A DNA stretch of 64,000 nucleotides, taken from Kluyvera cryocrescens NBRC 102467 (lineage in GTDB: Bacteria; Pseudomonadota; Gammaproteobacteria; Enterobacterales; Enterobacteriaceae). Below are positions 10,210 to 19,767 of this stretch, piece by piece (the stretch's first letter is position 1; every line of letters begins with the position of its first letter). Made by a program: the position numbers and the translations under genes. The notes beneath the pieces were generated by a model, which saw nothing but the letters and a program-made list of their open reading frames with translations, was not told the DNA's origin and ran no database searches. The DNA lies in contig NZ_BCTM01000014.1 in assembly GCF_001571285.1 (NCBI RefSeq), forward strand, positions 1-64,000. The letters run 5' to 3'.

Positions 10210-10593
10210 ATGATTACAGGTATCCAGATTACTAAAACTGCTAACAAAGACCTGCTGAACTCATTCTGGCTGCTCGACAGCGAGAAAGGCGAAGCGCGCT
10301 GCCTGTGTGCAAAAGGCGGTTATGCAGAAGATGACGTGGTTGCCGTGAAGGAACTGGGTGACATCGAATACCGTGAAATCCCGGTAGAAGCAAAACCGGA
10401 AGTCCGTGTAGAAGGTGGTCAGCACCTGAACGTTAACGTTCTGCGTCGCGAAACCCTGATGGATGCGGTTGAACACCCAGAAAAATATCCGCAGCTAACT
10501 ATTCGTGTTTCTGGCTATGCCGTTCGCTTTAACTCTCTGACGCCAGAACAGCAGCGCGACGTTATTGCTCGTACTTTCACCGAAAGCCTGTAA
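10210..10593 (+). CDS. grcA: autonomous glycyl radical cofactor GrcA
   Basis: A small spare glycyl-radical domain that can restore activity to oxygen-cleaved pyruvate formate-lyase; formerly yfiD. It has 127 residues, as in E. coli. The C-terminal 60 residues resemble PflB, with the radical glycine in [10 protein letters not shown] good ribosome site (GGGAGG) precedes the ATG. It is a single-gene unit with its own anaerobic promoter and a terminator after the stop. Confidence 0.97.
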   Translation: MITGIQITKTANKDLLNSFWLLDSEKGEARCLCAKGGYAEDDVVAVKELGDIEYREIPVEAKPEVRVEGGQHLNVNVLRRETLMDAVEHPEKYPQLTIRVSGYAVRFNSLTPEQQRDVIARTFTESL

Positions 10594-10640
10594 TTTCTCA
10601 GGTTGAGGAAGCCAGCGCCGGGTGTGCTGGCTATGATATC

Positions 10641-10674
10641 AATCCCTCGCAGGGCGCCTGCGGGGGATTTTTTA
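10641..10674 (+). terminator. grcA terminator
   Basis: A stem of TCCCTCGCAGG with CCTGCGGGGGA followed by T6. It overlaps the stop codon of the convergent PTS gene and may serve both. Confidence 0.85.
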
Positions 10675-12039
10675 TTTCACCTGCTCGCGACCAACCAGAA
10701 TAGTGGTCAGGGTGAAGGAGAGTACTAGCGCAATCGCCACGCCGGAAATCGCGAAGATAAAGTACGGGCCGATATAGGCCGGCAGGCTAAAGATGCTCGA
10801 TAAAATATAGCCGTACAGCCGCACGCCAAAGAAAGCGATAAAAGCGGACGCCAGCGAACTGGCCACGGTGGCGGCAATGAACGCTTTTTTGTAGCGCGTC
10901 AGGACGCCAAACAGCGCGGGTTCGGTAATACCCAGCAGTGCAGAAATGGCGGCAGACAGAGTGACCGTGCGGTTGTCTTTGTTCAAACGCCAGATGGCAA
11001 AAGTCGCTCCTGCGATAGCCATATTGGCCATAAACATCATTGGCATCAGCATGTCGTAGCCGCGGTCGCTGAAGTTTTGCAGGGCAATCGGCGTCATGGC
11101 GTGATGCATCCCGGTGAGGATTGCCACTGGACGGATAGCGCCTACCACCAGGCCGGCAAAACTTGCTGAGACCCCAAATAATCCTTCAATAAACCATGCC
11201 AGCATTTTGCCTAACCAGATGCCGATAGGGCCAATGATCACCAGCGCCGCCAGCGCACCGAGGAATAGCGTCAACGTCGGCGTAAAGACGGTTTTTAGCA
11301 CCTCCGGCATGATCCGATCGACGGCCTGATGGATATATTTTAGTGCCAGTATCGAGAAGATCACCGGGATCACGCTGGAGGCGTAGTTAAATACCGAGAC
11401 GGGTATGGTATTGAGCAACCAGATTGCTGAGACCGCGCCCGCCTGATGGGCTGCCAGCGCTTTGGCGGCGTCGATAAGCGTCGGATACATCAGGCATGCC
11501 GCCACGGCAACAGCCAGATATTCATTGGTTTTGAAGATCTTCGCAGCCGACACGGCGAGGAAAAACGGCAGGAAGTAAAACACGCCACTGGCGATAAGGT
11601 CGATAATCATCACCGTATCGCTTTTGGTGGATACCAGCTTAAGTGCAATAAGGCCGGCCAACAGGCCTTTGATCATCCCAGCCCCGGCAATGGCCGGAAC
11701 AATTGGGCCAAAGACACCAGACACGGTATCCATAAATAGGGATACCAAGCTTTTGCGCTCTTTGCCTGGCGTACTGCTGGCTGTCTGACTGCCGGAACCC
11801 AGCGTATTTTCCAACAATTCAAACCAGCTATTGACCTTCGGGCCGATGATTATCTGAAACTGGTCGCTTTGCAGCTGCGCGCCTAATACACCAGGCAGTT
11901 GTTTAATCTCATCCTGGGCAATTTTATTATCATCAACTAAATCAAAGCGTAGTCGCGTCATACAGTGCCAGACTTTATTGATATTTTCCGGTCCGCCCAC
12001 CAGACGAATAATTCTGCTGATAGCTTCTTGCGTCCCCAT
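10672..12039 (-). CDS. PTS glucose/beta-glucoside-family EIIBC permease
   Basis: An inner-membrane phosphotransferase permease that imports and phosphorylates a sugar. It has 455 residues. The EIIB domain (1-90) has the phospho-cysteine C26 in WHCMTRLRFDL. A linker follows, then an EIIC domain of about 10 membrane segments with GMHHAMTPIALQNF and the substrate-region motif GITEPALFGV. It resembles BglF and the sucrose/trehalose permeases but has no EIIA domain, so it probably borrows Crr or another EIIA. The start at 12039 follows GGAGCC. It is divergent from the dehydratase gene. The sugar is unknown. E. coli has yfiE and eamB here, so this is an accessory insertion. Confidence 0.85.
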   Translation of the reverse strand: MGTQEAISRIIRLVGGPENINKVWHCMTRLRFDLVDDNKIAQDEIKQLPGVLGAQLQSDQFQIIIGPKVNSWFELLENTLGSGSQTASSTPGKERKSLVSLFMDTVSGVFGPIVPAIAGAGMIKGLLAGLIALKLVSTKSDTVMIIDLIASGVFYFLPFFLAVSAAKIFKTNEYLAVAVAACLMYPTLIDAAKALAAHQAGAVSAIWLLNTIPVSVFNYASSVIPVIFSILALKYIHQAVDRIMPEVLKTVFTPTLTLFLGALAALVIIGPIGIWLGKMLAWFIEGLFGVSASFAGLVVGAIRPVAILTGMHHAMTPIALQNFSDRGYDMLMPMMFMANMAIAGATFAIWRLNKDNRTVTLSAAISALLGITEPALFGVLTRYKKAFIAATVASSLASAFIAFFGVRLYGYILSSIFSLPAYIGPYFIFAISGVAIALVLSFTLTTILVGREQVK

Positions 12040-12180
12040 AACGGCTCCTGCGATTAGTTTGTTGTTTTCTTTGTGTCGCTGAATGGTAAATAAGCCAATC
12101 AACAAAAACAAACCAATAAAACATGATGACAATCACAATTAACCATTCATAAGGCTTTTGGTAGTGCTATTCGATATGAT

Positions 12181-12247
12181 TGGTCCGTTTTTTAAATAGA
12201 AATAAACCTATTTTCAGACCAAAAAAATTAAAAAATAAAAAGGTTTA
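12181..12247. promoter_or_regulatory. divergent promoter region with candidate GntR operators
   Basis: The 273-bp AT-rich gap between the divergent permease and dehydratase genes holds several inverted repeats: TGGTC (12181) with GACCA (12217), AAATAG (12194) with CTATTT (12208), and TAAACCT (12203) with AGGTTTA (12241). GntR/HutC regulators bind such palindromes. Assigning one of them to the regulator encoded at 13514-14233 is inference. Confidence 0.4.
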
Positions 12248-12312
12248 CCCGCTGATAAAAATAGGGTGAAGATAATGCCATTATCATTGTTATTTTCCAC
12301 AGGGAGCTGTCT

Positions 12313-13512
12313 GTGAAACCTACGCTAATTACTGCGATTGAGTGCTTTATTACTCGCCCTGACCGTCATAATCTGGTGACGGTTCGGGTGACCACCGACA
12401 ACGGTACGGTGGGGCTTGGTTGCGCCACGTTCCAGCAGAGACCGCTGGCGGTAAAAACGCTGGTGGATGAATACCTCCAGCCGCTGTTGATTGGGCGTGA
12501 TGCGAACAACATCGAAGACCTGTGGCAGATGATGAACGTCAACGCCTACTGGCGTAACGGCCCGCTGATGAACAACGCTATCTCTGGCGTCGATATGGCG
12601 CTGTGGGATATCAAAGCACAGCTAGCCGGTATGCCGCTTTACCAGCTATTGGGGGGAAAATCCCGCGATGCGATTGCGGCCTATACTCATGCCAGCGGTG
12701 AAACGCCGGAAGAACTGTTCGTCTCGGTTGATAAACTGTTGGAACAGGGCTATCGCCATATTCGCTGCCAGCTGGGTTTTTACGGCGGTACGCCGCGAGA
12801 AATGCAGACTCCGGAAAATCCCACTCCGGGGGCGTGGTTCGATCAGGATGAATATGTACGCAATACGGTCGAAATGTTTCGTCTGCTGCGTGCGCGATAT
12901 GGTCACCGATTCCATATTTTGCATGATGTTCATGAGCGCCTGTTCCCCCAGCAGGCTCTGCAACTCGCAAAACAGCTCGAGCCCTACCAGCCGTGGTTTA
13001 TTGAAGATATTTTGTCGCCGCAGCAAAGTCCGTGGCTGGCTCAAATTCGCCAGCAGAGCAGCGTACCGCTGGCCATGGGCGAGCTTTTCAATAATCCAGC
13101 GGAATGGCACGATTTAATCGTCAACCGGCAGATTGATTTTATCCGCTGCCATGTGTCGCAGATCGGCGGCATTACCCCGGCGTTAAAACTGGCGGTGCTG
13201 TGTCAGGCTTTTGGGGTGCGTCTGGCGTGGCATGGGCCTGGGGATATGACGCCAATCGGCGTGGCGGTCAATACGCATCTGAATATTCACCTGCATAACG
13301 CCGCTATTCAGGAATACATTCCGCGTTCGGCTACCACGGATGCCGTTTTCCCGGGCGCGCCGGAAGTTCAAAATGGCTTTATCTACCCGCCGACGGCTGC
13401 GGGCATTGGCGTCGGCTTTGACGAAGCGCTGGCGTTAGCGCACCCGGTGGTCTATCGCCCGCATGAATGGACGCAAAGCCGTTTACCGGACGGCGCAATC
13501 CATACGCCGTAG
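12313..13512 (+). CDS. enolase-superfamily sugar-acid dehydratase (ManD/RspA-like)
   Basis: Predicted to dehydrate an aldonic acid to a 2-keto-3-deoxy acid. It has 399 residues with an N-terminal capping domain (1-115) and a C-terminal barrel. Metal ligands and catalytic residues of the mannonate dehydratase group are visible: D205 and H207 in LHDVHERL, E231 in FIEDIL, E257 in MGELF, H307 in WHGPGD and E334 in QEY. The residue after HG is Pro, as in RspA; I recall that this marks low-activity or non-mannonate members. The C-terminus lacks the WNW ending of many ManD proteins. The start is GTG with AGGGAG six bases upstream. Substrate unknown. Confidence 0.8.
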   Translation: MKPTLITAIECFITRPDRHNLVTVRVTTDNGTVGLGCATFQQRPLAVKTLVDEYLQPLLIGRDANNIEDLWQMMNVNAYWRNGPLMNNAISGVDMALWDIKAQLAGMPLYQLLGGKSRDAIAAYTHASGETPEELFVSVDKLLEQGYRHIRCQLGFYGGTPREMQTPENPTPGAWFDQDEYVRNTVEMFRLLRARYGHRFHILHDVHERLFPQQALQLAKQLEPYQPWFIEDILSPQQSPWLAQIRQQSSVPLAMGELFNNPAEWHDLIVNRQIDFIRCHVSQIGGITPALKLAVLCQAFGVRLAWHGPGDMTPIGVAVNTHLNIHLHNAAIQEYIPRSATTDAVFPGAPEVQNGFIYPPTAAGIGVGFDEALALAHPVVYRPHEWTQSRLPDGAIHTP

Positions 13513-13513
13513 T

Positions 13514-14233
13514 TTATTCTGGCGCCTGCTGGCGGAAGGAGAGGTTGTCACGGTTGTGCGGGATCACATAGGTGCAGGTATAGTTGATATCAATGATATC
13601 GCTTATCTCATAAACCCGTCCGCCGTCGAGGATCCCGCGATTATTAATGTGCATCGCCGGGGCGCCTTTTTTACAGCCCAGCAACGTCGCCTGCTCCCGG
13701 CTGACGCTCACCGCGCGATAGCTGGTCAGCAGGTGAGATATTGGGTAGCCTTTCTCCAGCACGTACTGCTGCAGCGAGCGTTCAATTACCTGCTGGTTGA
13801 GGTCGGTGAACATCGCGGCGGGCATACGAGATACTTCGATTTGCGTCGCCACATCATCGACAAAACGCAGGCGGCAGAACAGCCAGATAAAATCGTTCTC
13901 GGTGAGGCCGAAAATTTGTTGGTCTTCCCGGTCTGGGCGTTTTTTATGCAGACTGATCATGCGGTAGCGCATCTGATCGAAGCGTTTTTCGGTGATTGAG
14001 TTATAGACCAGAGGATTGCTGCGCGTCTGTTCGTTAATCCAGATCCCTGAGCCCTGCACAATGCGGACGACACCAATACTGGCTAATTTTTCCAGCGCCT
14101 GGCGAATGGTAAAGCGAGAGACGCCATACTCCTGCGCCAGTTGGCGTTCAGGCGGCAGCTTACGCGCACCGTCGCTGTGCTGTTGGTATATCTTGCTGAG
14201 GAGATCCTGAGTCACAAACTCTTTTTTCTTCAT
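13514..14233 (-). CDS. GntR/HutC-family transcriptional regulator
   Basis: A 239-residue regulator with an N-terminal winged helix (LPPERQLAQEYGVSRFTIRQ near residue 27) and a C-terminal UTRA ligand domain from about residue 90. UTRA domains sense sugars, sugar phosphates or amino acids. It converges on the dehydratase gene, whose stop is one base away, and probably controls the dehydratase and the divergent PTS permease. It starts 58 bases after srmB on the same strand, with a terminator between. Confidence 0.85.
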   Translation of the reverse strand: MKKKEFVTQDLLSKIYQQHSDGARKLPPERQLAQEYGVSRFTIRQALEKLASIGVVRIVQGSGIWINEQTRSNPLVYNSITEKRFDQMRYRMISLHKKRPDREDQQIFGLTENDFIWLFCRLRFVDDVATQIEVSRMPAAMFTDLNQQVIERSLQQYVLEKGYPISHLLTSYRAVSVSREQATLLGCKKGAPAMHINNRGILDGGRVYEISDIIDINYTCTYVIPHNRDNLSFRQQAPE

Positions 14234-14260
14234 GGCCGTCTGCTCTTATCCCTGAATACG

Positions 14261-14288
14261 AAAACGCCGGGAAGTTATCCCGGCGTTT
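14261..14288 (-). terminator. srmB terminator
   Basis: Read on the minus strand, AAACGCCGGGA pairs with TCCCGGCGTTTT just after the srmB stop. The T run is short. It separates srmB from the accessory regulator gene. Confidence 0.8.
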
Positions 14289-14291
14289 GCT

Positions 14292-15623
14292 TTACTCTTC
14301 GGTGCTCTGCTCTGCGGCACTGGTGGCGCTTGGCTTACGACGCTTACCAATATTCTTGGTATCGCGGTGACGTTTCTTCACGCGCGGTTTTTCTTTGTCT
14401 TTCTCTTTCTGCTCTGCGCGTTTAGCCAGCACTTTCTTCGATGGTTTGCCCGTCATCTTCTCACTAGGTGGACGAGTCACCGGGCGCAGCCCTTCAATGA
14501 CGCGGGCTTTCAGCGGCTCTTCAACGTAACGACCAATTTTCATCAGCAGCACGTAGTCATGGGCCTCAACCAGCGAAATGGCGGTACCTTTACGACCGGC
14601 ACGGCCGGTACGGCCGATACGGTGCAGATAGGTGTCCCCGCTGCGTGGCATATCGAAGTTGATAACGTGGCTCACGTCAGGAATATCGATACCACGGGCC
14701 GCCACGTCGGTGGCAACCAGTACGTTAACGCGACCTTCGGTCAGGCGCTTGATGCCCTCGGTACGTTTAACCTGCGCCATCTCACCTTCAAGATAGCAGT
14801 TGTTAATCCCTACCGAGCGCAGCTTATCCGCCAGCTCGTGAACACGCTCGCGCTTACGCACAAATACGATAGTACGGGTGGCGTCTTCTTGCTTCAGCAG
14901 ATGCTCAAGCAGTTTGAATTTATGGTCGAAATCATCGGCGCGGTAATACCACTGATGGATCTTCTTACGTTCACGAGTAGAAGGATCGGCAGATACTTCG
15001 ACCGGATCTTCCAGCAGACGCTCTGCGAAGTCTTTAATCGCATCGCCTTCCAGCGTTGCTGAGAACAGCAGCGTTTGTTTACGCCAGCGGGTTTCACCGG
15101 CGATATGCTCGATATCCTGAGCAAAGCCGAGATCCAGCATGCGATCCGCTTCATCAAGGATCAGCGTTTCGACCGAACGGCAGTCGAAGTTCTCTTCTTT
15201 AATGTATTGCATCAAACGACCGGTAGTCGCGACGACAATATCCTGGTTTTCGCTGAATACTTCAGCGTGGTTCATATACGCCACACCGCCGGTGATGGTT
15301 GCAATGTCCAGGTGAGTGTTTTTTGCCAGCTCGCGGGCATGATCGGCAACCTGCATCGCCAGTTCACGCGTCGGCGTGAGGATCAAAATACGCGGCGGGC
15401 CGGATTTTTTGCGCGGAAAATCGAGCAGGTGCTGCAACGCAGGCAGCAAATACGCCGCTGTTTTACCGGTGCCGGTTGGCGCAGAACCAAGAACGTCACG
15501 TCCTTCGAGCGCAGGCGGAATAGCGGCAGCCTGGATGGCAGTTGGGCGCGTAAAGCCTTTACTCTGGAGGGCTTCCAGCAGGCTTTCGTCAAGTTCAAGT
15601 TCGGAAAAAGTCGTTACAGTCAT
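14292..15623 (-). CDS. srmB: ATP-dependent RNA helicase SrmB
   Basis: A DEAD-box helicase for early assembly of the 50S ribosomal subunit. It has 443 residues (E. coli 444). Motifs in order: Q motif (FTRPTAIQ), motif I APTGTGKT, PTRELAMQ, DEADRMLD, SAT, and in domain 2 TDVAARGID and HRIGRTGRAG. The C-terminal tail from about 385 is rich in Lys/Arg and low in complexity, typical of its RNA-binding extension. It is divergent from trmN6. Confidence 0.97.
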   Translation of the reverse strand: MTVTTFSELELDESLLEALQSKGFTRPTAIQAAAIPPALEGRDVLGSAPTGTGKTAAYLLPALQHLLDFPRKKSGPPRILILTPTRELAMQVADHARELAKNTHLDIATITGGVAYMNHAEVFSENQDIVVATTGRLMQYIKEENFDCRSVETLILDEADRMLDLGFAQDIEHIAGETRWRKQTLLFSATLEGDAIKDFAERLLEDPVEVSADPSTRERKKIHQWYYRADDFDHKFKLLEHLLKQEDATRTIVFVRKRERVHELADKLRSVGINNCYLEGEMAQVKRTEGIKRLTEGRVNVLVATDVAARGIDIPDVSHVINFDMPRSGDTYLHRIGRTGRAGRKGTAISLVEAHDYVLLMKIGRYVEEPLKARVIEGLRPVTRPPSEKMTGKPSKKVLAKRAEQKEKDKEKPRVKKRHRDTKNIGKRRKPSATSAAEQSTEE

Positions 15624-15750
15624 GATTACCTCTGTGTGAGGCGGTGATTATAGACGTTACGGCTTTAATCTTCATCTGTTTGTATGGCTATCTGTTCTCG
15701 GGTATTGTTCATAACCGAAATATTCTCTCGTTTCATCGGCAAGGTCGCAT

Positions 15751-16491
15751 ATGACGTCTGATTCTAAATCCGTGCTGCGTCGCAACGGATTTACCTTTAA
15801 AAAATTTTTTGTGGCTCACGATCGCTGTGCGATGAAAGTGGGGACCGACGGCATTTTGCTTGGTGCATGGTCGCCCATTGCCCGCGTCAAACGGGTGCTT
15901 GATATTGGTACCGGGAGTGGTTTGCTGGCGTTAATGCTGGCGCAGCGTACTGACGATAGCGTCAATATTGACGCCGTTGAGCTAGACGAAGAGGCGGCGG
16001 AGCAGGCCAGAGAAAACGTGGCTGAATCGCCGTGGGCGGACAGAATTCAGATACACACCGCGGATGCCCAGGCGTGGATCGCGGGCCTGACGACGCGCTA
16101 TAACCTTATCGTCAGCAATCCGCCGTATTACGAGCAGGGCGTGGAGTGTGCGACGCCGCAGCGCGAGCAGGCGCGGTATACCACCACGCTTGATCATCAG
16201 ACGTTGCTGGCCTGCGCCGCTGATGCCATCACCGAAGACGGTTTTTTATGCGTGGTATTGCCGGAAAATATCGGCCAAACCTTTACCGACCGGGCGCTGT
16301 CGATGGGCTGGCATCTACGCCTGCGCACCGACGTGGCTGAGACGGAAATGCGCTTGCCGCATCGGGTGTTACTGGCGTTTTCACCAAAAGCAGGGGAATG
16401 CTTTAGCGACAGGCTGGTCATTCGTGGGCCAGAGCAGCAGTATTCTGAGGGCTATACGGCCCTGACCCAGGCGTTTTATTTGTTTATGTGA
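15751..16491 (+). CDS. trmN6: tRNA1(Val) (adenine37-N6)-methyltransferase
   Basis: Methylates A37 at N6 in tRNA1-Val; formerly yfiC. It has 246 residues. The class I SAM-binding motif is [14 protein letters not shown] (near residue 50), and the N6-adenine catalytic motif is SNPPYYEQG. The last 16 bases overlap the end of the convergent nadB, so the two 3' ends share sequence. Confidence 0.95.
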   Translation: MTSDSKSVLRRNGFTFKKFFVAHDRCAMKVGTDGILLGAWSPIARVKRVLDIGTGSGLLALMLAQRTDDSVNIDAVELDEEAAEQARENVAESPWADRIQIHTADAQAWIAGLTTRYNLIVSNPPYYEQGVECATPQREQARYTTTLDHQTLLACAADAITEDGFLCVVLPENIGQTFTDRALSMGWHLRLRTDVAETEMRLPHRVLLAFSPKAGECFSDRLVIRGPEQQYSEGYTALTQAFYLFM

Positions 16492-18095
16492 GTCAGTGGG
16501 GAGAGCACCGAGGGGCCGGATTCCGCTAACAGGTCTGGGTAATCCAGCGTGTAATGCAGGCCGCGGCTCTCCTTACGCATCATGGCACAGCGGACGATAA
16601 GCTCCGCCACCTGCACCAAATTACGCAGCTCCAGCAGATTGTTAGAGACGCGGAAGCGGGAATAATACTCGTCCAGCTCCTGCTGCAACATAGTGATTCG
16701 GCGCAGTGCGCGCTCCAGACGTTTGGTAGTGCGCACGATGCCGACATAGTCCCACATAAATAGACGCAGTTCGTGCCAGTTATGCTGAATCACCACCAGT
16801 TCATCCGAGTTTTCGACCCGACTTTCATCCCACGCCGGTAGTTTTTCCGTTTGACGAGCATAAGGCATCCGTTTTTGGATATCTTCTGCCGCTGACCAAC
16901 CGTATACCAGACACTCCAGCAGTGAGTTCGATGCCATCCGGTTAGCCCCGTGCAGCCCGGTATAACTCACCTCACCAATGGCATATAGCCCATCAACATC
17001 GGTACGGCCGTAGTCGTCAACCATCACACCGCCGCAGGTGTAGTGCGCCGCCGGCACAATCGGCACCGGCTCTTTGGTGAGATCGATTCCTAAACCTAAT
17101 AATTTTTCATAAATCATAGGGAAGTGCTGACGTACAAAGGCTTCGGGCTTGTGGCTGATATCCAGATACATGCAGTCGACGCCGAGGCGTTTCATCTCAT
17201 GGTCAATTGCCCGAGCCACAATATCACGCGGTGCCAGTTCGCCACGCTCGTCAAAATCGGGCATAAAGCGGCTGCCGTCCGGGCGCTTCAGGTGTGCCCC
17301 TTCGCCGCGCAGGGCCTCGGTGAGCAGGAAATTTCGCGCCTGTGGGTGATAAAGAGCGGTAGGGTGGAACTGGTTGAATTCAAGGTTGGCAACCCGACAG
17401 CCTGCGCGCCATGCCATGGCGATGCCGTCCCCTGAGGAGATATCCGGGTTCGTGGTGTATTGGTAAACCTTTGACGCACCGCCGGTCGCCAGCACCACTG
17501 ATTTTGCCGCGCAGGTTTCAACTTTCTCTTTATTACGATCCCAAATCCACGCGCCGACTACGCGACGCGTGCCCGGTAAGCCAATTTTATCGGAAACGAT
17601 CAGATCAACGGCGTTACTGCGCTCAAGGACGCGGATATTGGGATGGTTAAGCGCTTTACTTACCAGCGTATTTTCGACTTCGCGCCCGGTGGCATCCGCA
17701 GCATGCAGAATTCGTCGATGGCTGTGGCCACCTTCACGCGTTAAGTGATAACTCTCTTCCCCGTTCGCCTGCACCTGGGTGTCAAACAGCACCCCTTGGT
17801 CGATAAGCCACTGCACGCAGGTTTTGGCGTTGCTGGCGACAAATGAAACGGCCTGACGGTCACAAATGCCGGCGCCGGCAATGAGCGTGTCCTCAATATG
17901 TGAGTCAATGCTGTCGGTCTCATCGAATACCGCCGCAATCCCGCCCTGCGCATAGAACGTGGAGCCTTCGCTGATCGGGCCTTTACTGAGCACAATAACG
18001 GAACTGTGCTCAGCAAGACGCAGCGCCAGCGATAAACCGGCAGCACCGCTACCGATGATCAGGACATCACAAGAAAGTTCTGGAAGTGAGTTCAT
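16476..18095 (-). CDS. nadB: L-aspartate oxidase
   Basis: Oxidises L-aspartate to iminoaspartate, the first step of NAD synthesis, with FAD as cofactor. It has 539 residues (E. coli 540). The N-terminal dinucleotide fold is [20 protein letters not shown]/substrate motifs include [11 protein letters not shown], the succinate-dehydrogenase-like HPTALYHP and [10 protein letters not shown], and [15 protein letters not shown] perfect NadR operator sits directly upstream. It runs opposite to rpoE. Confidence 0.97.
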   Translation of the reverse strand: MNSLPELSCDVLIIGSGAAGLSLALRLAEHSSVIVLSKGPISEGSTFYAQGGIAAVFDETDSIDSHIEDTLIAGAGICDRQAVSFVASNAKTCVQWLIDQGVLFDTQVQANGEESYHLTREGGHSHRRILHAADATGREVENTLVSKALNHPNIRVLERSNAVDLIVSDKIGLPGTRRVVGAWIWDRNKEKVETCAAKSVVLATGGASKVYQYTTNPDISSGDGIAMAWRAGCRVANLEFNQFHPTALYHPQARNFLLTEALRGEGAHLKRPDGSRFMPDFDERGELAPRDIVARAIDHEMKRLGVDCMYLDISHKPEAFVRQHFPMIYEKLLGLGIDLTKEPVPIVPAAHYTCGGVMVDDYGRTDVDGLYAIGEVSYTGLHGANRMASNSLLECLVYGWSAAEDIQKRMPYARQTEKLPAWDESRVENSDELVVIQHNWHELRLFMWDYVGIVRTTKRLERALRRITMLQQELDEYYSRFRVSNNLLELRNLVQVAELIVRCAMMRKESRGLHYTLDYPDLLAESGPSVLSPLTHINK

Positions 18096-18101
18096 TAACT
18101 T

Positions 18102-18119
18102 TGTTTAATTTACTAAACA
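18102..18119 (-). promoter_or_regulatory. NadR operator of nadB
   Basis: A perfect inverted repeat, TGTTTA-N6-TAAACA, six bases upstream of the nadB start. It matches the E. coli NadR box. NadR represses nadB when NAD is plentiful. Confidence 0.9.
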
Positions 18120-18355
18120 CGGTAACGGCAGAGTAGCACTATAAAAGCGAGTTGTGCAGGATTTTTTTACGATAGAGTTATAATGACTAAACATCTTTGG
18201 CGATACCGGCGGGCTGACACGGCATTGAAATAAGAGGAAAGCTACGCGCGCTGGCTGCTATTTATGGTGAAATAAAGGCCGGGTTACGTTACTCTTCACT
18301 GGATTTGCGTTTTTATTTCGCAACTTACGTATCGATGTGCACCGGCAGACTTATA

Positions 18356-18547
18356 ATGACAGACAATGAAACGTCTGCTGCTAAACAAAAAACAAAGCGT
18401 AACGGAACTTTACGAAAATCGGACACTCTAAGTTTCTGCTTGCTCATAATGCAGTGGTGGAGTGGCATTCTGATTACGCATGGGAATAGGGTTTGGGGAG
18501 ACATTACCTCGGATGAGCGAGCAGTTAACGGACCAGGTCCTGGTTGA
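18356..18547 (+). CDS. candidate rpoE leader ORF (RseD-like, uncertain)
   Basis: A 63-codon open frame that begins with ATG but no clear ribosome site. It runs through the rpoE leader and ends 35 bases inside rpoE in another frame. E. coli has a reported rpoE leader peptide, rseD, coupled to rpoE. I cannot confirm that this frame is its homologue. The sigmaE promoter lies inside it, so only transcripts from upstream promoters could carry the full frame. An internal ATG at 18450 would give a shorter version. Confidence 0.3.
   Translation: MTDNETSAAKQKTKRNGTLRKSDTLSFCLLIMQWWSGILITHGNRVWGDITSDERAVNGPGPG
18404..18431 (+). promoter_or_regulatory. sigmaE-dependent promoter of rpoE
   Basis: GGAACTT (18404-18410), a 16-base spacer and TCTAA (18427-18431) match the sigmaE consensus and the E. 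coli rpoE autoregulatory promoter. Transcription should start near 18438, giving a leader of about 75 nt. Confidence 0.88.
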
Positions 18548-19088
18548 ACGGGTCCAAAAAGGAGATCAGAAAGCTTTTAACCTGCTGGTGGTACGCTATC
18601 AGCATAAGGTTGCGAGCCTGGTTTCCCGCTACGTGCCGTCTGGCGATGTGCCAGATGTTGTACAAGAGTCTTTTATAAAGGCCTATCGCGCGCTGGATTC
18701 TTTCCGGGGAGATAGTGCTTTCTATACCTGGCTGTATCGTATTGCAGTGAATACGGCCAAAAATTACCTGGTTGCTCAGGGGCGTCGCCCGCCGTCCAGT
18801 GATGTTGACGCGAGCGAAGCTGAAAACTTTGAAAGCGGCGGCGCTTTGAAAGAAATTTCGAACCCTGAGAACTTAATGTTGTCAGAAGAGCTGAGACAGA
18901 TTGTTTTTCGCACCATTGATGCGCTTCCGGAAGATTTACGCATGGCGATTACCTTGCGGGAGCTCGATGGCCTAAGCTATGAAGAGATAGCGGCTATCAT
19001 GGATTGTCCGGTGGGTACGGTTCGTTCGCGTATCTTCCGTGCGCGAGAAGCGATTGATAATAAAGTTCAACCGCTTATCAGGCGTTGA
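18513..19088 (+). CDS. rpoE: RNA polymerase sigmaE (RpoE)
   Basis: Extracytoplasmic-stress sigma factor. It has 191 residues, nearly identical to E. coli from MSEQLTDQVL to KVQPLIRR. Region 2 (about 20-95) has DVVQESFIKAYRALDSF and the -10 recognition segment. Region 4 (about 130-185) has the helix-turn-helix LSYEEIAAIMDCPVGTVRSR. An in-frame ATG 33 bases upstream (18480) would add 11 residues, but the start used is the conserved one. It heads the rpoE-rseA-rseB-rseC operon. Confidence 0.98.
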   Translation: MSEQLTDQVLVERVQKGDQKAFNLLVVRYQHKVASLVSRYVPSGDVPDVVQESFIKAYRALDSFRGDSAFYTWLYRIAVNTAKNYLVAQGRRPPSSDVDASEAENFESGGALKEISNPENLMLSEELRQIVFRTIDALPEDLRMAITLRELDGLSYEEIAAIMDCPVGTVRSRIFRAREAIDNKVQPLIRR

Positions 19089-19119
19089 CGAAAGCGGGAT
19101 ACTGGAAAAGGTATTAGGC

Positions 19120-19767
19120 ATGCAGAAAGAAAAACTTTCCGCCTTAATGGATGGTGAAACGCTGGATAACGAGCTGCTGACTGAACTGTCACGCTCGTCA
19201 GAGTTGCAAGAAACCTGGGAGAGCTATCACCTCATTCGTGATTCGCTACGCGGCGACACGGCTGACGTGCTTCATTTTGATATCTCTTCTCGCGTCATGG
19301 CCGCCATCGAAAATGAGCCTGTTCGTCAAACGACAACACCGCTCATTCCTGAAGCCCAGCCAGCGCCGCACCAATGGCAAAAAATGCCGTTCTGGAATAA
19401 AGTTCGCCCGTGGGCCAGTTCGCTCACCCAAATGGGGGTGGCAGCCTGCGTATCGCTAGCTGTTATTGTTGGCGTTCAACACTACAATGGGCAATCAGAT
19501 ACATCTCAACCTGAATCGCCGGTGTTTAATACTCTGCCGATGATGGGGAAAGCCAGCCCGGTGAGTCTGGGTGTGCCTTCTGATGCTTCCGCAGGTAATG
19601 GCCAGCAGCAGGTTCAGGAACAGCGTCGCCGGATTAATGCTATGCTGCAGGATTATGAATTGCAGCGTCGCTTGCATTCGGAACAGCTTCAGTTTGAGCA
19701 GGCACAAACTCAACAGGCAGCGGTTCAGGTGCCGGGCTATCAAACTCTAGGAACGCAATCGCAGTAA
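19120..19767 (+). CDS. rseA: anti-sigmaE factor RseA
   Basis: A single-pass inner-membrane protein that holds sigmaE inactive until cut by DegS and RseP. It has 215 residues. The cytoplasmic sigma-binding domain covers 1-65, the membrane segment about 102-120, and the periplasmic domain the rest. The DegS site region (SPVSLGV) is conserved near residue 148. The C-terminal half is Gln-rich. Its stop overlaps the rseB start by one base (TAATG), suggesting translational coupling. Confidence 0.97.
   Translation: MQKEKLSALMDGETLDNELLTELSRSSELQETWESYHLIRDSLRGDTADVLHFDISSRVMAAIENEPVRQTTTPLIPEAQPAPHQWQKMPFWNKVRPWASSLTQMGVAACVSLAVIVGVQHYNGQSDTSQPESPVFNTLPMMGKASPVSLGVPSDASAGNGQQQVQEQRRRINAMLQDYELQRRLHSEQLQFEQAQTQQAAVQVPGYQTLGTQSQ

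Noticed and set aside
16476-16491. Overlap of trmN6 and nadB 3' ends as a possible annotation error
   Set aside because: Both proteins have their full expected lengths; a short convergent overlap is plausible.
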